A stretch of DNA of 48,287 nucleotides from JACQHJ01 sp964624955 (lineage in GTDB: Bacteria; Patescibacteriota; Microgenomatia; Levybacterales; UBA12049), in the NCBI GenBank assembly GCA_964624955.1, contig CAZUZF010000001.1, forward strand, positions 1-48,287, written 5' to 3'. The position numbers were made by a program, and so were the translations under genes. The notes under the pieces were generated by a model. It did no database searches. It was not told where the DNA came from and worked only from the letters and a program-made list of their open reading frames with translations. Positions 1-7,697 of this stretch are shown piece by piece (position 1 is the stretch's first letter; each line of letters opens with the position of its first letter).

Positions 1-55
1 GGATATTCCCGCATTCTTAAGGAATAAGAACTAATTCCACAATTTTTTATTATAA

Positions 56-84
56 TTGACAGTTAAGCTTTCTAGTGCTATATT
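56..84 (+). promoter_or_regulatory. Promoter of the first orphan gene, leaderless layout
   Basis: TTGACA at 56-61 and TATATT at 79-84 are separated by exactly 17 bases. The -10 box ends 6 bases before the ATG at 91, so transcription should start at or next to the start codon. No ribosome binding site could be transcribed. Confidence 0.75.
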
Positions 85-90
85 CGGCCC

Positions 91-819
91 ATGACAGCAG
101 AAACTAGACCTGCATCTGGCATCGATTTTAGGAAAATGGCAGTAGTTTATGAAGCACGTGTAGCAGCATTGCTTGGTAGTCCTCTTGCTCAAAGAGCAGC
201 AATTCAGAACCCAACGCATCTTGCGATATATGACAGAATACATCAAGATAATCCCCTAAAAGATCCATCAGTAATATTAGATCAAATAGAAGGCCTAGAT
301 AGTATAGATGGTCCGCTTCCATACCTGACTATTCCAGATAGGCATACTGGTTTTTATCTCCAGGGAGTAAGAGATGCTCTTTGGAGTTCTCTAGAAAGAG
401 ATCCAGATGACGGAACAAAAAGACTCCCAGAAAATGTTGGAGCATCTAGAATTAGAGAACAACTTGCATTAGCGAGGTCAAGGAAAATGTTGGTAGATGC
501 CGGATATCCAGACGAGATTGATTCTGATAAGGAAAATGATTTTGACCCATCATATCTTAATGGCGTAATAGCTGGAAGTGAGTGGGTTTTGGGAATAAGA
601 CCGGATTTAGGGATAGATGTACAAGCAGAAATTGATAGATTTGAAGATCATCCTCTTAGAACAAGACCTGATCAAAAAAGAGGGGATCCGGATTCATGGA
701 GAAAAAGAACAGGTACGTTTGAGGTAGTAGGACGGATTAATCAGGCAAGGGCAGAAGTGGAAGCTAGTATGAGAGAGCGAAGATTTAGTAGGTCGACATT
801 TTCTTCTTATCGTCCATGA
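91..819 (+). CDS. Hypothetical protein, Arg-rich orphan
   Basis: This 242-residue soluble protein is not recognised. It has no signal peptide, membrane segment or known catalytic motif that I can see. By my count it has about 27 Arg and 7 Lys, the opposite of the Lys-rich housekeeping proteins nearby. The last 40 residues are strongly basic and Ser/Arg-rich. The start is set by a consensus promoter whose -10 box ends 6 bases upstream of the ATG, which suggests a leaderless, single-gene transcript. It sits with two other orphans ahead of mltG. It may be a lineage-specific or recently acquired gene. The reading frame is convincing because of its length and promoter, but the function is unknown. 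Confidence 0.7.
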   Translation: MTAETRPASGIDFRKMAVVYEARVAALLGSPLAQRAAIQNPTHLAIYDRIHQDNPLKDPSVILDQIEGLDSIDGPLPYLTIPDRHTGFYLQGVRDALWSSLERDPDDGTKRLPENVGASRIREQLALARSRKMLVDAGYPDEIDSDKENDFDPSYLNGVIAGSEWVLGIRPDLGIDVQAEIDRFEDHPLRTRPDQKRGDPDSWRKRTGTFEVVGRINQARAEVEASMRERRFSRSTFSSYRP

Positions 820-839
820 TAAAGCTTATATTTATATCA

Positions 840-868
840 TTGACACATTAAGTTTATACTGTTACTAT
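840..868 (+). promoter_or_regulatory. Promoter of the second orphan gene
   Basis: TTGACA at 840-845, a 17-base spacer and TACTAT at 863-868 give a near-consensus promoter. The predicted start is near 875, leaving a leader of about 17 bases with no Shine-Dalgarno match before the ATG at 892. A TATAAT at 888-893 overlaps the start codon itself and would fire too late for this start. Confidence 0.6.
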
Positions 869-891
869 TTTCCCGTATTTATTCGTCTATA

Positions 892-1464
892 ATGCTTTCA
901 ATAACTGAAGCTTTACGAACCGAAAGAGGACAACCTCCAGTTCCAGTAATTGCCCTTAATTTGCGTGATGTTTGGCTAGGAATGATTCTTAAAGTCTTTG
1001 ATCCCAAAAAACAAGCTTTGTTACAAGATCCAAATGGAGAAATTCTAAAAGTTGTTATGCAAGCGGATGGAACAGATACTGTACGGCCATACTTTTATAG
1101 ATTAGAAAGATCTTATAATAAAGGTGGCAATGACGATATTGTTACTCTGGAGCAAATGGAGATACCTTCCGACTTACTATTTTATCCCACAGAAAGATTT
1201 TTTCCTATGTTTGCTCCTCCTAATGGTACATATGCTGTTTTTACCGAGGGAAGAAAATTACAATTTGAATTTGGGTTTGGCGGACCCGTATGGGGACATA
1301 CAAACGCGCAAGGAGCGTTTGAACCTGAGTATATACCAAGAAATATGAAGGCAGATCAGTTTGTCCTTCCTAAAAGTGCAGTGTTGATCCGTTTGCGCAG
1401 TACTTGGAGACCTGAGATAGATGCTTTTTGGCGTGCAGAAAACCAAAGAGATAGAAATACTTAA
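892..1464 (+). CDS. Hypothetical protein
   Basis: A 190-residue soluble protein that I do not recognise. It has no signal peptide or membrane helix. The middle contains an aromatic, Pro/Gly-rich stretch (around residues 100-150, with FGFGGPVWGH), suggesting a beta-rich fold. Like the preceding orphan it is richer in Arg than in Lys. It lies 72 bases after that gene and has its own TTGACA/TACTAT promoter, so the two are probably separate transcripts rather than an operon. There is no basis for a function. The frame is supported by its length, by the promoter, and by the AGA-type arginine codons it shares with its neighbour. Confidence 0.65.
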   Translation: MLSITEALRTERGQPPVPVIALNLRDVWLGMILKVFDPKKQALLQDPNGEILKVVMQADGTDTVRPYFYRLERSYNKGGNDDIVTLEQMEIPSDLLFYPTERFFPMFAPPNGTYAVFTEGRKLQFEFGFGGPVWGHTNAQGAFEPEYIPRNMKADQFVLPKSAVLIRLRSTWRPEIDAFWRAENQRDRNT

Positions 1465-1468
1465 GATA

Positions 1469-1497
1469 TTGACTTTATAATATAAATTATATAAATA
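1469..1497 (+). promoter_or_regulatory. Possible promoter of the gap-broken orphan
   Basis: TTGACT at 1469-1474 is followed by an AT-rich stretch with candidate -10 boxes TATAAA (1490-1495) and TAAATA (1492-1497). Either lies 6-8 bases before the ATG at 1504, matching the leaderless spacing seen at other first genes here. The -10 choice is ambiguous. Confidence 0.45.
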
Positions 1498-1503
1498 ACA
1501 ACT

Positions 1504-1679
1504 ATGCCAGAGAAAGATAGGGGAGAAATAGGAGGACCATNNNNNNNNNNNNNNNNNNNNNNNNNNNNNNNNNNNNNNNNNNNNNNNNNNNNNNNNNNNN
1601 NNNNNNNNNNNNNNNNNNNNNNNNNNNNNNNNNNNNNNNNTTAGGAGAAGAGGTTGAACAAAATCTTTTAATAAGCTAG
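1504..1679 (+). CDS. Gene interrupted by an assembly gap (both ends visible)
   Basis: An ATG at 1504 opens a frame reading MPEKDRGEIGGP and runs into the N gap. After the gap, 1641-1679 reads LGEEVEQNLLIS and then TAG. The two pieces are in different frames relative to the 100 Ns, which is expected if the gap length is arbitrary. I infer one small orphan gene whose middle is missing. Upstream promoter-like boxes support the start. The product is unknown, and the true length cannot be judged. It may instead be two unrelated fragments. Confidence 0.4.
1541..1640. other. Assembly gap of 100 N
   Basis: Exactly 100 undetermined bases, the usual placeholder for a scaffold join of unknown size. Frames should not be carried across it. 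Confidence 0.98.
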
Positions 1680-1682
1680 AAT
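1654..1682 (+). promoter_or_regulatory. Promoter of mltG
   Basis: TTGAAC at 1654-1659, a 17-base spacer and TAGAAT at 1677-1682. It lies inside the 3' end of the gap-broken gene. A weak AAAAGG (1684-1689) sits 8 bases before the ATG at 1698. Confidence 0.6.
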
Positions 1683-1697
1683 TAAAAGGTTTCCTCA

Positions 1698-2672
1698 ATG
1701 AAAAAAATTATTCTTGCCCTGATTGTTTTTATTCTTTTTGTATTTTCTTTATTTGTTTTTCTAAGTCTGTTTGGTTCTCCCTCATCTGATAAAACAGTTA
1801 ATACATTTATTGTTCCACGAAAGTTTGGCGAAGCAATTGTGATAGAGGATTTAAAGGAAAAAGGTTTTATTAAATCATTTTGGGCAATGGATTTGGTATT
1901 AACCTTAAAGGGAAAGCACGATAAAATTTCTTCTGGTGGATATTATCTTTCTAAAAACATGAATGTGTTTGATGTGGTAGATAAAATTACAAAACCTCCT
2001 GATCTTAAATGGTTTAGTTTTGCAGAAGGAATTAGAAAAGAGCAAATAGGGGAAAGACTTAAAGCTACTTTTAACTGGAGTAATGAAGAATTGGATAAGT
2101 GGAATAACATTTATACAGCAATGAAATTCGATTATGTAGAAGGTGTATATTTTCCGGATACATACCTTATTCCAGTTGATGAAGACGGATTAGATATTGC
2201 CAAGAGAATGATTATAAACTTCAATGAAAAAGCAAAAGAATATATAGAAGGATTTACAAAAAAAGATATTCTTTGGACAACAGGACTTAAAATTGCCTCT
2301 CTAATCCAAAGGGAAGCAGCGGGAAAAGATGACATGAAACTAATCTCAGGAGTTATCTGGAATAGGCTCTTAAAAGGACAGAAACTTGAAATTGACGCAA
2401 CTATTCAATATGCAAAAGGAAGGGTGGGGGATAAATGGTGGTCAAAGGTAACACCTTTAGATATCAGAAACACAGATAGTTTATATAACACATATAAATA
2501 CAAAGGTCTTCCACCTCATCCTATTGCAAATCCCGGACTTGATGCAATTGAAGCAGCTCTAAATCCAGAGGAAACAGATTGTTTTTACTATTTACACGAT
2601 AAGCTGCAAAATATTCACTGCAGCGTAACCTATGAAGAACATTTGGAAAATATACAAAGGTATTTGAATTAA
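1698..2672 (+). CDS. mltG: Endolytic murein transglycosylase MltG (YceG-like)
   Basis: MltG cleaves nascent glycan strands of peptidoglycan at the outer face of the membrane and is thought to set strand length. The 324-residue protein starts with one membrane helix (about residues 4-26). A LysM-like region follows (about 35-100), then the YceG domain. The VEGVYFPDTYLIP motif is at about 147-160. SLIQREAAG is at 201-209, and Glu206 there matches the family catalytic Glu. The C-terminal YKGLPPHPIANPGLDAIEAA signature is also present. Length is normal for the family. It has its own promoter and converges on the orphan gene at 2675. RodA is encoded nearby, so this segment groups wall-building genes. 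Confidence 0.93.
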   Translation: MKKIILALIVFILFVFSLFVFLSLFGSPSSDKTVNTFIVPRKFGEAIVIEDLKEKGFIKSFWAMDLVLTLKGKHDKISSGGYYLSKNMNVFDVVDKITKPPDLKWFSFAEGIRKEQIGERLKATFNWSNEELDKWNNIYTAMKFDYVEGVYFPDTYLIPVDEDGLDIAKRMIINFNEKAKEYIEGFTKKDILWTTGLKIASLIQREAAGKDDMKLISGVIWNRLLKGQKLEIDATIQYAKGRVGDKWWSKVTPLDIRNTDSLYNTYKYKGLPPHPIANPGLDAIEAALNPEETDCFYYLHDKLQNIHCSVTYEEHLENIQRYLN

Positions 2673-2674
2673 TA

Positions 2675-3091
2675 TTATCTGGGACTGGATCCTGAAGATC
2701 TTAGTCTTGCGGAAATAGATTTTTTTACTTCTGGTAAGGCAGAAACGGACGCGCCATATGCAAGCCTTACTCCAACTGCCTCAACTGGCCCGAGTAAATA
2801 CAAGGTCCCAACAAAAGCTCCTAGCATTCCGTATTCTGGTAATACAGTTGCTGCTACTTTCAACCAAGAGCCGTTACTATTCTCTCCCTGTTTCTCAGAA
2901 AGGCCACGATATAACAATGGAAGAGCGACCTGTGTAGCTCCATAAAGCACGCCAGTTGCTAATTGATCACCTTTGCCATGCCCACAACTTCTTTCAATTT
3001 CTCTACCTTCTTGAAATCCATTGATTCCAGTAGCATCTCTTACGATTTTTTTAAGTCTGGGAAACCTTGATCCTTCTGATGGTGCTGGCAT
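2675..3091 (-). CDS. Hypothetical protein with hydrophobic segments
   Basis: A 138-residue protein that I do not recognise. The N-terminus is basic (about residues 1-45). Two hydrophobic stretches follow, at about 46-62 and 83-120, so it may be membrane-associated. The C-terminus is again basic and Ser-rich. The minus-strand promoter matches TTGCGT-N17-TATATT and ends 6 bases before the ATG, which supports the start and suggests a leaderless mRNA. Its stop lies 2 bases beyond the convergent mltG stop. Like the orphans at the window start it uses more Arg and Gly than the housekeeping genes. No function can be assigned. Confidence 0.6.
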   Translation of the reverse strand: MPAPSEGSRFPRLKKIVRDATGINGFQEGREIERSCGHGKGDQLATGVLYGATQVALPLLYRGLSEKQGENSNGSWLKVAATVLPEYGMLGAFVGTLYLLGPVEAVGVRLAYGASVSALPEVKKSISARLRSSGSSPR

Positions 3092-3097
3092 AAGTAA

Positions 3098-3126
3098 AAT
3101 ATAGACTAATGTTTTAATAAACGCAA
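3098..3126 (-). promoter_or_regulatory. Leaderless-type promoter of the 2675-3091 orphan
   Basis: On the minus strand, TTGCGT (3126-3121), 17 bases, then TATATT (3103-3098). Six bases separate the -10 box from the ATG at 3091. Confidence 0.6.
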
Positions 3127-3149
3127 CAACTAAGTTATGACCTTTGCGG

Positions 3150-3178
3150 TTGAAGTAATTGTCTTTTTAGGCTAAAAT
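3150..3178 (+). promoter_or_regulatory. Leaderless-type promoter of ileS-rodA
   Basis: TTGAAG at 3150-3155, 17 bases, TAAAAT at 3173-3178, then 7 bases to the ATG at 3186. There is no room for a T-box or any other leader regulation. Confidence 0.7.
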
Positions 3179-3185
3179 TAACAAT

Positions 3186-6173
3186 ATGTTTAAATCTGTT
3201 AGTCCACAGGTTGATTTTCCTTCACTTGAAAAGGATATTTTGGAGAATTGGGAAAAAGAAAAACTGGTTGAAAAATACCTTAAACGAAACGAAAACTCAG
3301 ACAGGCTTTACTCTTTCTTGGACGGTCCTATTACAGCCAATAATCCAATGGGAGTTCATCATGCATGGGGAAGAACGTATAAAGATTTATGGCAAAGATT
3401 TTGGAATATGAAAGGATTTAGACAAAGATTTCAAAACGGTTTTGATAGTCAGGGTTTATGGGTTGAAGTTGAGGTTGAGAAAGAACTTGGTATTAGAAAT
3501 AAAAAAGACATTGAAAATTTGATAGAGGGAAATAAAAAGGAAAGCATTGCCAAGTTTGTTGAGCTTTGCAAACAAAGAGTTATTAAATATTCTTCTATTC
3601 AAACAGAGCAGAGTAAGCGGCTTGCCCAGTTTATGAACTGGGATAATTCATACTACACAATGAGCGATGAAAATAACTATATGATCTGGCATTTTTTAAA
3701 GACGTGTTTTGAAAAGCAATGGGTATATAAAGGAAAAGATAGCGTTCCCTGGTGTCCAAGATGTGAGACTGCAATTTCCCAGCATGAAATGTTAACAGAA
3801 GATTATAAAGAGTTAACGCATGAAACTGTGTTTTTAAAACTTAAGATCTTAGATAAAAAATATGATAATACGTTTTTACTTGTTTGGACAACAACTCCAT
3901 GGACAATTCCTGCAAACGTAGCAGTTGGGGTAAATACCAAATTTACATATAAAATATGGCAAAACAAAATAAATGAAAAAATTATTTTTATTGACAAAGA
4001 TGAAAACGGTAATACACCCAAAAGAATTTTAAAAGGAAAAGAAGTTTCTGTTTCAGATTATATTTTAGACGATACTAATGAGGAATGGGAGGAGGTAGGT
4101 AAAATTAAAGGAGTAGATTTAGTAGGTATTAAATACGAGGCTCCATTTGATAATTTGCCCCTTGTAGTAAAGGCAAGAGGGGAAAACCCAGACACATTTC
4201 ATACAGTGGTTGACGGTTCAGAAATTGTAGTTTCTTTGGAAGGAACTGGTTTACTTCACGTTGCCCCTGGAGCTGGAAAAGAAGATTTTGATTTGGGTAA
4301 AAAAGAAAAACTCTCTGTTATATCAACAATAGGTGACGACGCAACATATTTAGATGAAATGGGAAGTTTTAGTGGTCAAAATGCCAAAAAACATCCGGAA
4401 GTTATAATAGATTTCTTAAGATCTTTTGAAAATGGAAAATATCTACTTAAAACAATGCATTATACCCATAGATACCCAGCTTGCTGGAGATGCAAAACAG
4501 AGCTTGTTTGGAAAGTAACATATGAGTGGTATATAGCAATGGATATAAAGGAAAAAAATGGGAAAACGCTTAGAGAAGAAATGATAGAAGTTGCCAAAAT
4601 GATTGAGTGGAGGCCTTCGTTCGGATTGGAAAGGGAACTGGATTGGCTATCAAATATGAACGACTGGTTGATTTCCAAAAAAAACAGGTACTGGGGGCTT
4701 GCTATTCCAATTTTCGAATGTCAAAAATGCGGTAACTTTGAAGTTATCGGTTCAAAAGAAGAACTGCAAAAAAGAGCAGTTTCGGGTTGGAGTGAATTTG
4801 AAGGACATTCACCGCATAAACCATATATAGATGAAGTTAAAATTAAATGCGCTAAATGCGGTGAGAAAGTTAGTCGTGTAGATGATGTTGGTAATGTTTG
4901 GCTTGATGCTGGAATTGTGCCTTTTTCAACGTATGTAGATCCAAAGACAAAAAAGCTAAGCTATACAACTGATAAAAAGTATTGGAAGTTATGGTTTCCT
5001 GCCCAGTTTATAACAGAAAGCTTTCCTGGACAGTTTAAGAACTGGTTTTATTCCATGATTGCCATGTCAACGGTTTTGGAAAAGAAAAATCCTTTTAAGC
5101 TTGTGCTTGGATACGGTTCAATGCTTGGTGAGGATGGCAGACCAATGCACAAATCTTGGGGAAACGCAATCGAGTTTAACGAAGGAGCTGACAAAATTGG
5201 AGTTGATGTTATGAGATGGATGTTTTCAGTTCATAATCCAGAACTTAATCTTTTATTTGGATATAGAAAAGCTGATGAAACAAGAAGAAGATTTCATCTA
5301 ATGCTTTGGAATATCTATAATTTTTTTGTTACCTACGCATTGGTTGATGAGTGGAAACCCAGTAGCAATATCAAATTAAATCCAAAGCACATATTGGACA
5401 AGTGGATTTTATCAAGATTTAATAATATGTTAAGTATTGTTACTCAAGCGCTTGAAGAATATAGTGCTCAAAAAGCAGCTTTTGAAATAGAAAATTTTGT
5501 AAACGATTTATCGCTTTGGTATGTTCGAAGAAGCAGGGAAAGAATTGGACCAGCTAGCCAAAACAAAAAGGATAAAGAGAGCTGTTATCTAACTTTATAC
5601 TTTGTTTTAGTCAACCTTGCAAAAATACTTGCTCCATTTATTCCTTTTATTAGTGAGGAAATATATACAAATTTAACAGGTGAACCCTCCGTGCACTTAG
5701 CTGATTGGCCAGAGATTAATGAAAAGCTTATTGATAAAAAACTAGAGCAGGAAGTTTTATTTGGAAGACAATTGGCTGAAGCAGCACACGGCCTTAGAAA
5801 ACAAGCAGAGGTAAAGGTAAGAATTCCAATAGTAAATATGGAGTATAACGGACCAGAAAAATTGTCAGACAATATACTAAAAATAGTAAAAGATGAAATA
5901 AATGTCTATAATCTTTCATTTGGTAAAAAAATGGATACGTACACAGTTTTGGCAAAAACAAGTGATGATAATTTGGATTTACAATTTGGATTGGCTCGGG
6001 ATATTGTTAGAAAAATTCAAGAGGAAAGAAAAAAACTTGGGACAAAGGCAAACGAAAAAGTAATAGTTTCTATTCCTTATTGGCCTATTGAGCACGAGGA
6101 TTATATAAAGAAAAAAGCCTTGGTTAGTAAAATTATAAGGGAAGAAAAGTTTAAAGTAGCAAAAGATGAATAG
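3186..6173 (+). CDS. ileS: Isoleucyl-tRNA synthetase (class I) with variant signature motifs
   Basis: It charges tRNA-Ile with isoleucine in the cytoplasm. The 995 residues cover the full class I layout. The Rossmann start is ITANNPMGVHHAWGRTYKD at residues 49-67. A CP1 editing domain contains TTTPWTIPANVAVG. Metal-type Cys pairs are CPRC, CWRC, CQKC and CAKC. NVWLDAGIVPFSTY leads to the second half-site. An anticodon-binding helical domain follows from about residue 720. The HIGH box reads GVHH (56-59) and the KMSKS box reads PMHKS (653-657), both far from consensus. Such variants occur, as I recall, in a distinct bacterial IleRS subgroup; I do not read them as inactivation. The gene overlaps rodA by 8 bases. 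A related Val/Leu enzyme is less likely given the editing motif. Confidence 0.92.
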   Translation: MFKSVSPQVDFPSLEKDILENWEKEKLVEKYLKRNENSDRLYSFLDGPITANNPMGVHHAWGRTYKDLWQRFWNMKGFRQRFQNGFDSQGLWVEVEVEKELGIRNKKDIENLIEGNKKESIAKFVELCKQRVIKYSSIQTEQSKRLAQFMNWDNSYYTMSDENNYMIWHFLKTCFEKQWVYKGKDSVPWCPRCETAISQHEMLTEDYKELTHETVFLKLKILDKKYDNTFLLVWTTTPWTIPANVAVGVNTKFTYKIWQNKINEKIIFIDKDENGNTPKRILKGKEVSVSDYILDDTNEEWEEVGKIKGVDLVGIKYEAPFDNLPLVVKARGENPDTFHTVVDGSEIVVSLEGTGLLHVAPGAGKEDFDLGKKEKLSVISTIGDDATYLDEMGSFSGQNAKKHPEVIIDFLRSFENGKYLLKTMHYTHRYPACWRCKTELVWKVTYEWYIAMDIKEKNGKTLREEMIEVAKMIEWRPSFGLERELDWLSNMNDWLISKKNRYWGLAIPIFECQKCGNFEVIGSKEELQKRAVSGWSEFEGHSPHKPYIDEVKIKCAKCGEKVSRVDDVGNVWLDAGIVPFSTYVDPKTKKLSYTTDKKYWKLWFPAQFITESFPGQFKNWFYSMIAMSTVLEKKNPFKLVLGYGSMLGEDGRPMHKSWGNAIEFNEGADKIGVDVMRWMFSVHNPELNLLFGYRKADETRRRFHLMLWNIYNFFVTYALVDEWKPSSNIKLNPKHILDKWILSRFNNMLSIVTQALEEYSAQKAAFEIENFVNDLSLWYVRRSRERIGPASQNKKDKESCYLTLYFVLVNLAKILAPFIPFISEEIYTNLTGEPSVHLADWPEINEKLIDKKLEQEVLFGRQLAEAAHGLRKQAEVKVRIPIVNMEYNGPEKLSDNILKIVKDEINVYNLSFGKKMDTYTVLAKTSDDNLDLQFGLARDIVRKIQEERKKLGTKANEKVIVSIPYWPIEHEDYIKKKALVSKIIREEKFKVAKDE

Positions 6174-7245
6174 AATAATAAAAGAGATAGATTGGTTTTT
6201 AATTATTCCTGTTTTAATTTTAGTACTTTTAAGTCTAGTTACCCTACTATCTTTAAATATATCTTTTTTTAACGGACAAGTAGTTTTATTTATACTTTCT
6301 ATATTTGCATTTTTATTTTTTTCCCAAAGTCATTACAAAACCGCTTCCGTCTTTGGAAAACCAATTTATATAATTTCTATAATTTTATTAACTTTCGTTT
6401 TAATCCTAGGAATTGAGAGTAGAGGAGCTGTAAGATGGGTGGAAATATTTGGTTTTAGATTGCAATTCTCTGAAGTTTTAAAGCCATTTTTGGCTGTAAG
6501 CTTAGCAGTTTACCTATCACAAATTAAAGTTTTTAATTTTAGAAGTTTTTTAAATATATTTTTACTTTTAACACCCATATTTTTTCTAATTTTCTTTCAA
6601 CCGGATCTAGGCAATGCGCTTTTATATTCAATTGTCGTTTTTTTGTCAGTAATTTATATTGGCTTTCCCATGAGGTATTTTTTAGTTTCAACCTTACCCT
6701 TTATTTTAATGATGCCTTTTCTTTGGAATCTTTTGCATGATTACCAAAGACAGAGGATTTTGACATTTCTAAATCCTTCAATGGATCCATTGGGAACGTC
6801 ATATAATGTTATTCAATCGATTATTGCAGTAGGGTCTGGAATGATAATGGGAAGGGGAATTGGGCAGGGAAGTCAGTCAAGTTTAAGATTTTTACCAGAG
6901 CGCCAGACCGATTTTATCTTCGCAACCATTTCAGAAAGCCTGGGAATGATAGGCGTAATTATTATATTAATTTGTTTTGGGTTTTTATTGTACAGAATAT
7001 TACAAATTTATTTTGAAACAAACGACAATTTCTGCAAAACCTTCAGCGCAATTGTTTTTTTTACATTTTTGGTACAGATTTTTGTAAATATTGGTATGAA
7101 TATAGGCATACTTCCAATTGTAGGAGTAACTCTGCCTTTTATCTCATACGGAGGAAGCAGTTTAGTATCTAATTTTATTTTTTTGGGTTTTCTTAATTCG
7201 ATAGAAAAGTTTGCAAATAAGGATAAGGTTTTGGAAATTAGCTAG
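6166..7245 (+). CDS. rodA: SEDS-family peptidoglycan glycosyltransferase RodA/FtsW
   Basis: SEDS proteins polymerise glycan strands from lipid II in the membrane, working with a class B PBP. The 359-residue protein has about ten membrane helices. Family motifs are GAVRWVEI (about residue 86), QPDLGNALL, YQRQRILTFLNP, LRFLPERQTDFIFATISES and the C-terminal NIGMNIGILPIVGVTLPFIS with the following YGGSS. Length and the short N-terminus fit RodA better than FtsW. The start codon lies inside the ileS stop region (8-base overlap), so translation is probably coupled. No PBP2 gene lies next to it. FtsW is the main alternative. Confidence 0.9.
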   Translation: MNRIIKEIDWFLIIPVLILVLLSLVTLLSLNISFFNGQVVLFILSIFAFLFFSQSHYKTASVFGKPIYIISIILLTFVLILGIESRGAVRWVEIFGFRLQFSEVLKPFLAVSLAVYLSQIKVFNFRSFLNIFLLLTPIFFLIFFQPDLGNALLYSIVVFLSVIYIGFPMRYFLVSTLPFILMMPFLWNLLHDYQRQRILTFLNPSMDPLGTSYNVIQSIIAVGSGMIMGRGIGQGSQSSLRFLPERQTDFIFATISESLGMIGVIIILICFGFLLYRILQIYFETNDNFCKTFSAIVFFTFLVQIFVNIGMNIGILPIVGVTLPFISYGGSSLVSNFIFLGFLNSIEKFANKDKVLEIS

Positions 7246-7260
7246 AAATTAGCTAGAAAT
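7234..7260 (+). repeat. 11-bp tandem repeat at the rodA end
   Basis: The unit GAAATTAGCTA occurs twice in a row and is followed by a partial third copy (GAAATT). It spans the rodA stop codon and supplies the -35 region of the rplU promoter. Confidence 0.7.
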
Positions 7261-7271
7261 TTTGCTATAAT
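7243..7271 (+). promoter_or_regulatory. Promoter of rplU
   Basis: A perfect TATAAT at 7266-7271 lies 8 bases before the ATG at 7280. The -35 at 17-base spacing is weak (TAGAAA, 7243-7248) and falls in the 11-bp tandem repeat. The layout leaves no room for the structured leader found before rplU in other bacteria. Confidence 0.65.
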
Positions 7272-7279
7272 TGTTTCTT

Positions 7280-7630
7280 ATGAAATACGCGGTAATCAAA
7301 ACTGGCGGAAAACAATATAAAGTTTCTGAAGGAGACGTAATTGAAGTCGATAGATTACCAAAGGAAAAGGGAAAGTTAACTTTTGAAGACGTTTTACTTT
7401 TAGTTTCACAGCAAAGTATAAAAATTGGAAAACCTACAGTTTCTGGTGAAAAAGTTGAGGCCACTTTGGTTGAAAACTTTAAGGGAGACAAAATTAGAGT
7501 TTCAAAATACAAAGCAAAGGTAAGATACAGAAGGGTAACTGGATTTAGACCTTTTTTATCCAGAGTGAAAATTGAAAAAATTGGAAGTTTATCCTCTAAT
7601 TCAAAAAAGAATACCGCCAAAAGAAAATAG
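7280..7630 (+). CDS. rplU: 50S ribosomal protein L21
   Basis: L21 binds domain I/II of 23S rRNA in the large subunit. The 116-residue protein begins MKYAVIKTGGKQYKVSEGD, the family N-terminus. The conserved core KYKAKVRYRRVTGFRPFLSR is at about residues 74-93, and the tail is Lys-rich. A TTG at 7271 would add three residues. I choose the ATG at 7280 because it matches the family start and lies at the right distance from the TATAAT box. L27 follows after 67 bases with its own promoter, so the usual rplU-rpmA pairing is kept in order but not in one compact transcript. Confidence 0.96.
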   Translation: MKYAVIKTGGKQYKVSEGDVIEVDRLPKEKGKLTFEDVLLLVSQQSIKIGKPTVSGEKVEATLVENFKGDKIRVSKYKAKVRYRRVTGFRPFLSRVKIEKIGSLSSNSKKNTAKRK

Positions 7631-7641
7631 ATATGGTTTGA

Positions 7642-7671
7642 TATCTTGACAGACTGTGAAAAGTCAAGATA
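7642..7671 (+). promoter_or_regulatory. rpmA promoter enclosed by a 9-bp inverted repeat
   Basis: TTGACA (7646-7651) and TAAAAT (7670-7675) form a promoter with an 18-base spacer. TATCTTGAC (7642-7650) and GTCAAGATA (7663-7671) are a perfect inverted repeat with a 12-base centre. The arms cover the -35 box and the first base pairs of the -10 box, the classic position for a repressor operator. It could also be chance. Confidence 0.6.
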
Positions 7672-7697
7672 AAATAGGGAAGTTTTCACGATAGCTT

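Noticed and set aside
3092..3185. A T-box or other leader controlling ileS
   Set aside because: Only 94 bases separate the divergent starts, and the promoter ends 7 bases before the ATG. No T-box stem or anticodon bulge is seen.
7246..7279. Structured L21 leader as in other bacteria
   Set aside because: The TATAAT box is 8 bases from the start codon, so there is no transcribed leader to fold.
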